Position numbers and translations under genes: made by a program. The notes under the pieces are model-generated. The model was not told the DNA's origin, did no database searches, and saw nothing but the letters and a program-made list of their open reading frames with translations. Below are positions 8,692-15,769 of a stretch of 64,000 nucleotides of DNA, piece by piece (position 1 is the stretch's first letter; each line of letters opens with the position of its first letter). The stretch covers positions 248,001 to 312,000 of the forward strand of contig CADAOY010000004.1 in assembly GCA_902789665.1 (NCBI GenBank), in the 5' to 3' direction. The DNA comes from an uncultured Lachnospiraceae bacterium. Lineage in GTDB: Bacteria; Bacillota; Clostridia; Lachnospirales; Lachnospiraceae.

Positions 8692-9099
8692 ATGCAGAAA
8701 TGTCCAAGATGTAATGAAATAATTGGTGATGAACTTACAGTATGTCCTATATGTAGGACAGAGTTTACTGAGGAACATATTAAGAAGATGAAAGCGGAGA
8801 AAGAGAGCGCGGAAGTTCAGGCGATGATCCGTGAGAAAATGATGATTCAGGACTTCACAAAGAAGAGATATATTATGGGCGGTATGCTTATGGCTTCTTT
8901 ACCGGTTGCATTCCTTTCATTATTTACTCTTGGTCATCCAATCGTCAGTTGGATTATATTTGGTTTGTTTATTTTGATGTTCATAGGTGGAATAATATTT
9001 GGGGCAGTAAGTGGAGCAATGTTCTGTCCGCACTGCGGAAGGATTCTTTTCCGTAATTTCGGACCGCGCTGTGCGGGATGTGGTAAACGAATCGGATAA
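8692..9099 (+). CDS. Small membrane protein with N- and C-terminal zinc ribbons
   Basis: A 135-aa protein of unknown function. It opens with a CPRCNEIIGDELTVCPIC zinc ribbon (two CxxC pairs), then a charged helical stretch (about 25-60), two hydrophobic helices (about 62-82 and 87-110), and a second ribbon near the end (CPHCG... and CAGCGKRIG). Both ribbons would lie on the same side of the membrane, probably the cytosol. Similar short zinc-ribbon membrane proteins are common and mostly uncharacterised in Clostridia. GGGGATTG precedes the ATG. It may be co-transcribed with the XRE gene, and a repeat plus terminator follow it. Confidence 0.8.
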   Translation: MQKCPRCNEIIGDELTVCPICRTEFTEEHIKKMKAEKESAEVQAMIREKMMIQDFTKKRYIMGGMLMASLPVAFLSLFTLGHPIVSWIIFGLFILMFIGGIIFGAVSGAMFCPHCGRILFRNFGPRCAGCGKRIG

Positions 9100-9100
9100 T

Positions 9101-9136
9101 GTGCACATTCCCCCGTCCCTAGTGGTACAAAAGGTG
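9101..9136 (+). repeat. Dispersed GC-rich repeat, copy D
   Basis: GTGCACATTCCCCCGTCCC followed by TAGTGGTACAAAAGGTG. It matches copy E (15699-15734) at 34 of 36 positions. It begins one base after the stop codon of the zinc-ribbon gene and runs into the left arm of the terminator. Confidence 0.85.
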
Positions 9137-9165
9137 TCAAGAAAAAATACTTGACACCTTTTTAT
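9129..9165 (+). terminator. Terminator after the zinc-ribbon gene
   Basis: A perfect 13-bp stem, AAAAGGTGTCAAG (9129-9141) with CTTGACACCTTTT (9150-9162), eight-base A-rich loop and a T run. Its left arm overlaps the end of repeat copy D. Confidence 0.92.
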
Positions 9166-9214
9166 CTTTAGTGTATCATAGGCAAAGTGGGCTAAATGCG
9201 ATAAGGATATTGTG

Positions 9215-9559
9215 ATGGAAGATATTGTTAAAAACGGTTATCTTTATGATTTTTACGGAGTGCTTTTAACTGAGCACCAGAGAGAAGTGTATGAAGAGGC
9301 GTATTTTAACGATTGTTCTTTATCAGAGATAGCTGATGAGTTTGGAATATCGAGGCAGGCGGCGCACGATCTGATTAAGAGATGTGATAAAATTCTCAAT
9401 GAATATGAAGAGAAACTCGGGCTCCTGCAGAAGTTTCTGGATATGAAACAGGATGTGGAGAGGATGAAAGAGATTACCAGGGTCATTGAGAATAAGGACA
9501 ATAAGAAAGAAATCGAAGAGCTAAAACTGCTTGAAGATAAGATATATAACCTGTTGTAA
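9215..9559 (+). CDS. ylxM: YlxM-type helix-turn-helix protein (SRP-associated)
   Basis: A 114-aa UPF0122/YlxM protein. It has a sigma-70 region 4-like helix-turn-helix (LTEHQREVYEEAYF, then SLSEIADEFGISRQAAHDLIKR) and a C-terminal coiled coil. The gene nearly always precedes ffh in Firmicutes and the product has been described as modulating SRP function; here ffh is next, but 125 bp away with a GC-rich island between. The ATG at 9215 has AGGA seven bases upstream; the GTG one codon earlier is a possible alternative. Confidence 0.92.
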   Translation: MEDIVKNGYLYDFYGVLLTEHQREVYEEAYFNDCSLSEIADEFGISRQAAHDLIKRCDKILNEYEEKLGLLQKFLDMKQDVERMKEITRVIENKDNKKEIEELKLLEDKIYNLL

Positions 9560-9580
9560 GATTTGAAAATGTGCCCAAAT

Positions 9581-9662
9581 GAGCGCCGGGCGCGGTGGCG
9601 AGAAGCCGGTGGGCCGGGGAGCGCGCGTGGTTCGATGGTTTAGTGGCCGGGGCGGCGCGGTG
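9581..9662. other. GC-rich intergenic island of unknown nature
   Basis: About 63 of the 80 bases from 9581 to 9660 are G or C, in a neighbourhood that is visibly AT-rich. The tract has several nested inverted pieces (GCGCCGGGCGC, CCGGTGGGCCGG, GCGCGCG, CCGGGGCGGCGCGG) and no open frame of note. It lies between ylxM and ffh. It does not contain the conserved SRP RNA apical-loop sequence. It could be a structured RNA, a decayed repetitive element or a leader of ffh; the sequence alone does not decide. Confidence 0.6.
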
Positions 9663-9684
9663 TAAGGTGCATTAAGGAGAATAT

Positions 9685-11031
9685 ATGGCATTTGAAAGCC
9701 TGACAGATAAATTACAGAATGTGTTTAAAAACTTAAGGAGCAAAGGTCTTCTTAAAGAAGAAGATGTTAAGGCGGCTCTTAAGGAAGTTAAGATGTCTCT
9801 TCTTGAGGCAGATGTTAACTTCAAGGTTGTTAAACAGTTCGTGGCAAAGGTTGAGGAGAGAGCCGTAGGACAGGAAGTCTTAACAGGTCTTAATCCGGGA
9901 CAGATGGTTATTAAGATTGTTAATGAAGAATTAGTTAATCTGATGGGACCTGAAGTTACAGAACTGAGCCTTTTACCTGCAGGTAATCTTACAATAATTA
10001 TGATGTGTGGTCTTCAGGGTGCCGGTAAAACAACCACCACTGCAAAACTTGCAGGAAGACTTAAAAGCAAAGGACGTAATGTGCTCCTTGCGGCACTTGA
10101 CGTATACAGACCTGCAGCTATTAAACAGTTACAGGTAAACGGTGAGAAAGTTGGCGTTGATGTATTTGAGATGGGAGAGAATCAGTCTCCTGTAGATATT
10201 GCCAGGGCTGCCGTTGAATATGCAAAAAAGAATAGTAAGAATGTTTTAATTCTCGATACAGCCGGTCGTCTTCATGTTGATGAAGAAATGATGCAGGAAC
10301 TTAAGAATATTAAGGCTGCAGTTGAAGTCACCCAGACACTTCTCGTGGTTGATGCCATGACAGGTCAGGATGCAGTTAATGTAGCATCAAGCTTTAATGA
10401 TGAGATTGGCGTTGATGGCATTATCCTTTCGAAACTGGATGGTGATGCCAGAGGTGGTGCAGCACTTTCATGTAAGGCTGTTACCGGAAAGCCGATTATT
10501 TTTGCCGGTATGGGTGAGAAACTTAACGATTTGGATCAGTTCTATCCGGACAGAATGGCATCAAGAATCCTTGGTATGGGTGATGTGCTTTCACTTATTG
10601 AACAGGTTAGTGAGAATGCCATTGTAGATGAAGAAAAAGAAAAAGACATGGCTGCCCGTATGAAGAAGGGCAAATTCGATTTTAACGATTATCTTGAGAG
10701 TATGAAGATGATGCGTAAGATGGGTGGTCTTGGTTCTATCTTAGGAATGATGCCACTTGGAGGCGGAGTAAAGAAGTCTGACCTTGAAGACGCAATTGAT
10801 GAGAAAGAACTTGCAAGAATGGAAGCCATTGTTTTATCAATGACACCGAAGGAAAGGTCTAATCCTAAGATTCTTAATCCAAGAAGAAAAAACAGGATTG
10901 CAAAGGGTGCCGGAGTTGATATATCTGTAGTAAACAGATTTATAAAGCAGTTTGAGCAGACACAGAAGATGATGAAGCAGATGCCGGGGCTTATGGGCGG
11001 CAAAAGAGGCAGGATGAGATTCCCGTTTTAG
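9685..11031 (+). CDS. ffh: Signal recognition particle protein Ffh (SRP54)
   Basis: GTPase of the signal recognition particle, which binds signal sequences of nascent membrane proteins with the SRP RNA and docks on FtsY. The 448 residues contain the N domain, the G domain with P-loop GLQGAGKTTTTAK (109-121), ALDVYRPAA, DTAGRLHVD and SKLDGDARGG, and a methionine-rich M domain (MKMMRKMGGLGSILGMMPLG, then FEQTQKMMKQMPGLMGG). Normal length. AAGGAG precedes the ATG at 9685. It heads the block ffh-rpsP-khpA, and its 5' region contains the GC-rich island. Confidence 0.98.
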   Translation: MAFESLTDKLQNVFKNLRSKGLLKEEDVKAALKEVKMSLLEADVNFKVVKQFVAKVEERAVGQEVLTGLNPGQMVIKIVNEELVNLMGPEVTELSLLPAGNLTIIMMCGLQGAGKTTTTAKLAGRLKSKGRNVLLAALDVYRPAAIKQLQVNGEKVGVDVFEMGENQSPVDIARAAVEYAKKNSKNVLILDTAGRLHVDEEMMQELKNIKAAVEVTQTLLVVDAMTGQDAVNVASSFNDEIGVDGIILSKLDGDARGGAALSCKAVTGKPIIFAGMGEKLNDLDQFYPDRMASRILGMGDVLSLIEQVSENAIVDEEKEKDMAARMKKGKFDFNDYLESMKMMRKMGGLGSILGMMPLGGGVKKSDLEDAIDEKELARMEAIVLSMTPKERSNPKILNPRRKNRIAKGAGVDISVVNRFIKQFEQTQKMMKQMPGLMGGKRGRMRFPF

Positions 11032-11099
11032 AACGTAGAGTTTATCAGGGATTAATCATATATTATTAATTATATTTTCACATTTAGGAGGAAAGAAAA

Positions 11100-11345
11100 A
11101 TGGCAGTAAAAATCAGACTTAGAAGAATGGGATACAAGAAGAATCCTTTGTACAGAATCGTAGTAGCAGATTCAAGATCACCAAGAGATGGTAAGTGCAT
11201 CGAAGAGATCGGCACATACAATCCAAATACAGATCCAGCTACATACAAGGTTAATGAGGAACTTGCTAAGAAGTGGCTTAACAATGGTGCTCAGCCTACA
11301 GACAGAGTAGCTAAAATCTTTAAGCTTGCAGGTATTGAGAAATAA
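11100..11345 (+). CDS. rpsP: 30S ribosomal protein S16
   Basis: An 81-aa ribosomal protein bS16, a 30S assembly protein. It begins [20 protein letters not shown] and carries the standard DSRSPRDGK and EEIGTYNP segments. Strong AGGAGG lies eight bases before the ATG. Conserved position after ffh and before khpA. The gene uses the frequent codons expected of a highly expressed protein. Confidence 0.98.
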   Translation: MAVKIRLRRMGYKKNPLYRIVVADSRSPRDGKCIEEIGTYNPNTDPATYKVNEELAKKWLNNGAQPTDRVAKIFKLAGIEK

Positions 11346-11387
11346 GTTATTTCCATGTAGAACATAAGTAAAAGATGGAGGTATCTT

Positions 11388-11627
11388 ATGAAAGAATTAG
11401 TTGAAATTATCGCTAAGGCTTTGGTTGATAATCCTGATGAAGTATCGGTTACTGAGAGAACGGAATCAGTATCCGGTCGTGATATTATTAAGATTGAACT
11501 TCATGTGGCCGAGGGCGATATGGGTAAAGTTATCGGCAAAAAAGGTCGTATTGCCAAGGCAATTCGCCAGGTTGTTAATGCGGCAGCCGTTAAACAGGAT
11601 CTGCAGGTTGATGTAGATATTGTATAG
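11388..11627 (+). CDS. khpA: KH-domain RNA-binding protein KhpA
   Basis: A 79-aa single KH domain with the GxxG-type loop GKVIGKKGRIAKAIRQVV. KhpA with KhpB binds RNA and has been tied to cell elongation and division in Gram-positive bacteria. TGGAGG precedes the ATG by eight bases. It normally sits directly before rimM; here a terminator and two envelope genes separate them. Confidence 0.95.
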   Translation: MKELVEIIAKALVDNPDEVSVTERTESVSGRDIIKIELHVAEGDMGKVIGKKGRIAKAIRQVVNAAAVKQDLQVDVDIV

Positions 11628-11634
11628 ATTTATT

Positions 11635-11693
11635 AAGGTGTCATGTGATTGGTGGTTAAAACCACATTCTAATGGCACCTTTATGCTTTTTTA
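11635..11693 (+). terminator. Terminator after khpA, containing palindrome copy 2
   Basis: Arms AAGGTGTCAT (11635-11644) and ATGGCACCTT (11672-11681) pair with one G-T, enclosing an inner hairpin formed by GTGGTTAAAACCAC (11652-11665), then CTTTTTT. This ends the ffh-rpsP-khpA unit. Confidence 0.75.
11652..11665. repeat. 14-bp palindrome GTGGTTAAAACCAC, copy 2
   Basis: Identical to copies 1 and 3 but intergenic, forming the inner hairpin of the khpA terminator. It is the only copy not translated. Confidence 0.75.
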
Positions 11694-11734
11694 GTTGACT
11701 GGGAATAAATATCTTTGGGAGTGTTATTTATATA

Positions 11735-13489
11735 ATGAACAAGGTGATGAAAAAGAAAATAGTTATCTTTTTGAGTATGCTTCTTGCAGCAGTTAATTTT
11801 GCAGGATTAGGATTTGGAATTAATGTTAAAGCTGCTGAAGTAAATTATGAATATAAAGGATATGAAACATATTTATATATTGAAGGTGATGATGTAGAAA
11901 TCACCAAATATAATCTTGAGGATGGAAGTGTAAGTGATACTATAAGTCCTGAAGAAATATACAGCTGGGGCAGAGTATCTGCTTTACTGGTTTATACAAG
12001 TGTTATGCAGCTTTATGAACAGGAAAAGATTGATCTTGATGCAAGTATAATGGAGTATATGCCGGATTATTTTAAGCAGAATGTAAAATTCTCGTCTGAT
12101 TTTACAGTAAGACAGTTACTTAATCATCAGGCAGGATTTCAGGATGTATATTATTATAAATATACCAACAATCCGGCTGATTTAATGGATTTGGAAACTT
12201 TTATAGTTAACTGTGTTCCGGATCAGATTTATATGCCTGGAACAACTGTTGCTTATTCCGATTATGGTGTATGCCTTCTTGCATATATGGTTGAGAATGT
12301 TTCCGACATGAATTTTGACACTTATGCAAGAACATTTATCTTCGATGAACTTGGAATGAGTAATACATCTGCAAGGGCTAATCACGGAGATAATCAGTAT
12401 ATTGCGGACCTTTATACTAACTCAAAGTATTATTCATATCAAAGTGAATACGGAATGCCTTATTATTCAACGATGTATCCGGCGCTTTCAGTAGTTGGAA
12501 CAATGCAGGATATGGCGGTTTTTGGTAATGCTCTTGTGAATGGCGATCTGTTTGAAAAAGAGGCAACCAAAGAAGAGTTCTTTACACCGGGTGTATTCTA
12601 TTTAGATGGAGAGACTCCAAGAATAGCCAGTGGTATGGCAGTTTTTAAATATGGTGATAATAATGAAATCTACGGAACAGTAGGAACAGGAATTGTATCA
12701 AGATCCGGAATGCTTCTTAATGTTAAGGATAAATCCGTTATCTGTATGGCATCAAATCAGTATGCTGTTAATGATTACTGGAATGAATATGTAACCGGTA
12801 AATATGGCGAAATGTCAGAGCCTGTAACAGATTATCCTCAAGGAATAAGTGGAAGATATGTCAGATCAATTACTGTTACATCAGGTAAATTATCATTCTT
12901 AGGTCTCCTTGATACATTCAGGATTGACCCTGCACAGGGAAAGCCTGTTTCTTTCCTTGCAAATAATGATTTATACTGTGTGGATGGTATTCAGGGTAAG
13001 ACATATACCGAAGGCGACAATACGTCAATGCAGTTTGCATATTATGATATTCTGCCTTATTCAAGTGCAATGTTCACTTTCAAAATCGCCGTACTCATTC
13101 TTATGGGACTTGCATATATTTATGCCATGATAAGCCTCCCAATAGGTGCGTTTATATTCCTTAAGAGGAAGTTCTCGGGAGATGGTTCGAAGACGCCGAT
13201 TTTTCGAAAGTATTTTTATATACAAAGTGCAGTTATTTTCTTTTATTTCATGTTCTTTTTGAGCATGTGTTCGTCTGCCATGTCATCAGGTTCACCAACC
13301 TTCACAACAGTGGTAAGTTTCACATATTATCTGGGAATTGTTGCAAGTTTTGTATATCTGGTATTCCTGATAAAAACAGGACGAAAAGAAGAGTGCTCAG
13401 TTTTTGAAAAAGGCAATTATTACGTTAATGCGGTTAATGCAGTAATTGTGATTATATTTACGATTATTTATAAACTGTTTTTATTCTAA
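11735..13489 (+). CDS. Serine-hydrolase (beta-lactamase) fold membrane protein, catalytic residues lost
   Basis: A 584-aa exported protein: signal peptide (1-33, ending VKAAE), a beta-lactamase/penicillin-binding-protein-fold domain (about 70-360), a short beta domain and four C-terminal membrane helices (about 448-580). Family landmarks align without gaps (VMQLYEQEKIDLDASIMEYMPDY in pieces, LLNHQAGFQD, ELGMSNT), but the nucleophile motif SxxK reads RVSA (G79 then R80, S82, A83), the YxN motif reads YSD (174-176) and the third-motif histidine is a threonine (GTVG, 314-317). I infer a non-enzymatic sensor or binding protein. It lies in a foreign position between khpA and rimM, 18 bp before the VanX-like gene. 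Confidence 0.8.
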   Translation: MNKVMKKKIVIFLSMLLAAVNFAGLGFGINVKAAEVNYEYKGYETYLYIEGDDVEITKYNLEDGSVSDTISPEEIYSWGRVSALLVYTSVMQLYEQEKIDLDASIMEYMPDYFKQNVKFSSDFTVRQLLNHQAGFQDVYYYKYTNNPADLMDLETFIVNCVPDQIYMPGTTVAYSDYGVCLLAYMVENVSDMNFDTYARTFIFDELGMSNTSARANHGDNQYIADLYTNSKYYSYQSEYGMPYYSTMYPALSVVGTMQDMAVFGNALVNGDLFEKEATKEEFFTPGVFYLDGETPRIASGMAVFKYGDNNEIYGTVGTGIVSRSGMLLNVKDKSVICMASNQYAVNDYWNEYVTGKYGEMSEPVTDYPQGISGRYVRSITVTSGKLSFLGLLDTFRIDPAQGKPVSFLANNDLYCVDGIQGKTYTEGDNTSMQFAYYDILPYSSAMFTFKIAVLILMGLAYIYAMISLPIGAFIFLKRKFSGDGSKTPIFRKYFYIQSAVIFFYFMFFLSMCSSAMSSGSPTFTTVVSFTYYLGIVASFVYLVFLIKTGRKEECSVFEKGNYYVNAVNAVIVIIFTIIYKLFLF

Positions 13490-13507
13490 ATTAAGGATGG
13501 TGTGATT

Positions 13508-14422
13508 ATGGATAAGAGGATTAAAGGGATTTTATGTGTAGGTCTTATTGTTTCAACCATGGTGGCTGGAGCATGTAATCAGACTGAAGATGTTAATACG
13601 GTTTCAGATGTTATTCAGGAAAATGCGGAGCAGATTGATGTGGATGAAGCGATGCAGAATACACTGGAACACGTGGATGCTTTCAAGGAACTTGCTGGTG
13701 AACTTACAGACGGTCAGGAAGCTGAAGAAGTTAAAGATGAAGATATTGCAGATGAAATCATAGTTGAAGAGTTAGAAGATGGAAGAAAGTTATCAAATGA
13801 TTCTTCGGATTTCGTTTTATTATCAGAGGCAGTTCCTGATGCAATTCTTGAAATCAGATATTATTCAACATATAACTTTGTCGGTGACAGAATTGATGGA
13901 TATGAAGAGCCGGTAGCCCTGCTTACAAAAGAGGCTGCAAAGGCTTTGCAGGAAGTAAGTGATGAGGTTATGGCCAAGGGATACAGACTTAAAATCTACG
14001 ACGCATATCGTCCGCAGATGGCTGTAGATAATTTTATGGCCTGGGCACTTGATGCTGATGATACACGTATGAAGGAATATTTCTATCCTGAACTTGATAA
14101 GACTGTCTTATTCCCACAGGGCTATATTGCTGAGCATTCCGGTCACAGCAGAGGAAGCACAGTTGACCTTACACTTTTTGATATGGAAACTGAGAAGGAA
14201 GTTGATATGGGCGGTACTTTTGACTATTTTGGAGAGTTAAGCCACCCGGATTATACAGACATTACTGATGAGCAGTATGCGAACAGAATGATTCTTCGTG
14301 AGGCTATGCTTAATCACGGCTTTAAGCCGCTTGATGAGGAATGGTGGCACTTTACGCTTAAGGATGAGCCGTTCCCTGACACGTATTTTACATTTCCTGT
14401 AAACAGCGAATCAGTAGATTAA
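13508..14422 (+). CDS. VanX-type D-Ala-D-Ala dipeptidase (M15 family), probable lipoprotein
   Basis: A 304-aa zinc peptidase. The N-terminus is a lipoprotein-like signal peptide (VSTMVAGAC, Cys23) followed by an acidic spacer of about 75 residues. The catalytic domain has SGHSRGSTVDLTLF with zinc ligands H213 and D220, and EWWHF with catalytic E278 and ligand H281; these spacings (7 and 3) match VanX. VanX enzymes hydrolyse D-Ala-D-Ala in the cytosol; an exported lipoprotein would act on envelope or external dipeptides, so wall turnover is more likely than vancomycin resistance, and no vanH or vanA lies nearby. I chose ATG 13508 with AAGGA ten bases upstream; a GTG at 13502 is possible. Confidence 0.88.
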   Translation: MDKRIKGILCVGLIVSTMVAGACNQTEDVNTVSDVIQENAEQIDVDEAMQNTLEHVDAFKELAGELTDGQEAEEVKDEDIADEIIVEELEDGRKLSNDSSDFVLLSEAVPDAILEIRYYSTYNFVGDRIDGYEEPVALLTKEAAKALQEVSDEVMAKGYRLKIYDAYRPQMAVDNFMAWALDADDTRMKEYFYPELDKTVLFPQGYIAEHSGHSRGSTVDLTLFDMETEKEVDMGGTFDYFGELSHPDYTDITDEQYANRMILREAMLNHGFKPLDEEWWHFTLKDEPFPDTYFTFPVNSESVD

Positions 14423-14433
14423 TAGGAGAATTG

Positions 14434-14934
14434 ATGGAAGATTATTTAATGGTAGGTGTGATAGCCAATACTCACGGCGTTAGAGGTGAGGTTAAGGTTT
14501 ATCCGACAACAGATGATGTTAACAGATTTAAGAAACTTAAGGAGATTTATATGGGGGACGAGAAGGCGCCTCTTCATATTCAGTCCGTTAAGTTTCAGAA
14601 GAATATGGTGATTCTTGGATTTAAGGAATATACTTCGTTAAATGAAGTTGAGGGCCTTAGAAATAAGGAATTATATGTAGACAGAGCGCATGCAGTTAAG
14701 CTTCAGAAGGATGAATATTTCATATCTGATTTAATTGGAATGAAGGTTGTGACTGATGAGGGGGCTGATTTTGGCCAACTTACAGATGTAATGACCACCG
14801 GGGCCAATGATGTATATGTGGTTAAAACCACGGATGGTAAGGAAGTGCTGCTTCCGGCCATTAAAGAATGCGTGCTTAAAGTTGATATGAATGAGAGAGT
14901 GATGAACGTTCATATTATGGAAGGGCTTTTGTAA
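14434..14934 (+). CDS. rimM: Ribosome maturation factor RimM
   Basis: A 166-aa protein that helps 16S rRNA processing and 30S assembly and binds S19. It has the N-terminal barrel beginning LMVGVIANTHGVRGEVKVYP and the PRC-type C-terminal barrel (EYFISDLIGMKVVTDEG). AGGAG lies five bases before the ATG at 14434; a TTG one codon earlier is the alternative. Its last base is shared with the trmD start (TAATG), indicating coupled translation. It contains palindrome copy 3. Confidence 0.97.
   Translation: MEDYLMVGVIANTHGVRGEVKVYPTTDDVNRFKKLKEIYMGDEKAPLHIQSVKFQKNMVILGFKEYTSLNEVEGLRNKELYVDRAHAVKLQKDEYFISDLIGMKVVTDEGADFGQLTDVMTTGANDVYVVKTTDGKEVLLPAIKECVLKVDMNERVMNVHIMEGLL
14818..14831. repeat. 14-bp palindrome GTGGTTAAAACCAC, copy 3
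   Basis: Inside rimM, read as VVKTT. It is followed by GGATG, just as copy 1 is followed by GGATG, so the identity with copy 1 extends beyond the palindrome. Confidence 0.75.
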
Positions 14935-15653
14935 TGAGATTTTCGGTTATGACTCTTTTTCCTGAAATGATTGAGTCCTCAATGAACAGCAGCATTACGG
15001 GAAGAGCGCTTGAGAATAATTTAATAAAGATGGATGTTTACAATATCAGGGATTATTCGCTTGATAAGCATAAAAAGGTGGATGATTATACCTACGGCGG
15101 GGGAGCAGGAATGCTTATGTTCCCGCAGCCTATATATGACTGCTACAAGGCGATTGAGGGCCGAATCATCGGGGGTGATGAGGGTGGTAAGAAACCCAGG
15201 GTAATCTATTTATCACCAAAGGGTAAGATTTTTAATCAGGCTATGGCAAAGGAATTGTCATTAGAAGAGGAGTTGGTTTTTCTTTGTGGTCATTATGAAG
15301 GCGTTGATCAAAGGGTACTTGATGAGATAGTTACTGATGAGGTTTCGATTGGTGATTATGTATTAACAGGCGGAGAACTTCCGGCGCTGGTAATGATGGA
15401 TACCATTTCGAGACTCGTGCCAGGCGTACTTAATAACGAAGAATCCTCGGAAGATGAGTCTCATAGTGCAGGACTCCTGGAGTATCCACAGTATACAAGA
15501 CCTGCAGAATGGATGGGCAGGAAGGTGCCGGATGTGCTTGTTTCAGGTAATCATGCTTTGATTGCCAAGTGGAGGATGGAGCAGTCTTTGGAAGTTACAA
15601 AGAAAAACAGGCCGGATATGTATGAGAAATATATTAACAGCCAGCAGGGCTGA
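14934..15653 (+). CDS. trmD: tRNA (guanine-N1)-methyltransferase
   Basis: A 239-aa SPOUT methyltransferase that makes m1G37 in tRNAs and prevents frameshifting. The trefoil-knot S-adenosylmethionine site is visible as YLSPKGKIFNQ, LCGHYEGVDQRV and IGDYVLTGGELPALVMMD, followed by the C-terminal tRNA-binding part (SAGLLEYPQYTRP). Start overlaps the rimM stop by one base. Normal length. The usual partner rplS follows after 193 bp that hold an inverted pair of repeats, a separate promoter and a leader. Confidence 0.98.
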   Translation: MRFSVMTLFPEMIESSMNSSITGRALENNLIKMDVYNIRDYSLDKHKKVDDYTYGGGAGMLMFPQPIYDCYKAIEGRIIGGDEGGKKPRVIYLSPKGKIFNQAMAKELSLEEELVFLCGHYEGVDQRVLDEIVTDEVSIGDYVLTGGELPALVMMDTISRLVPGVLNNEESSEDESHSAGLLEYPQYTRPAEWMGRKVPDVLVSGNHALIAKWRMEQSLEVTKKNRPDMYEKYINSQQG

Positions 15654-15659
15654 ATGAGA

Positions 15660-15694
15660 TGCAGTTGGTGCAGTTGGGACGGGTTAAAATGCAT
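15660..15694 (-). repeat. Dispersed GC-rich repeat, diverged copy
   Basis: TGCAGTTGGTGCAGTTGGGA then CGGGTTAAAATGCAT. It has the same layout as the left end of the tandem block at 6551 (a doubled TGC-TTGG, then GGGACGGG and AATGCA) but has drifted. It faces copy E, and GGGACGGG (15676-15683) can pair with CCCGTCCC (15710-15717). Confidence 0.6.
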
Positions 15695-15698
15695 CAAG

Positions 15699-15734
15699 GT
15701 GCACATTCCCCCGTCCCTAGTGGCACAAAAAGTG
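15699..15734 (+). repeat. Dispersed GC-rich repeat, copy E
   Basis: GTGCACATTCCCCCGTCCC then TAGTGGCACAAAAAGTG; 34 of 36 bases agree with copy D at 9101. It ends three bases before the -35 box of the rplS promoter. Confidence 0.85.
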
Positions 15735-15736
15735 GG

Positions 15737-15766
15737 TTGACACTAAAGGGTGGGGTGTGGTATTAT
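15737..15766 (+). promoter_or_regulatory. Strong sigma-A promoter for rplS
   Basis: Consensus TTGACA at 15737-15742, 18-base spacer, TATTAT at 15761-15766. It gives rplS a transcript separate from rimM-trmD, with a leader of about 75 bases. Confidence 0.75.
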
Positions 15767-15769
15767 ATT

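Noticed and set aside
9581..9662. SRP RNA gene (ffs) in the GC-rich island
   Set aside because: The island is next to ffh, but the conserved apical loop with GGUCAGG...GGAAGCAGCC is missing and the length is too short.
13508..14422. Vancomycin resistance gene vanX
   Set aside because: The active site matches, but the signal peptide and the absence of vanH, vanA or a VanRS system argue for an envelope role.
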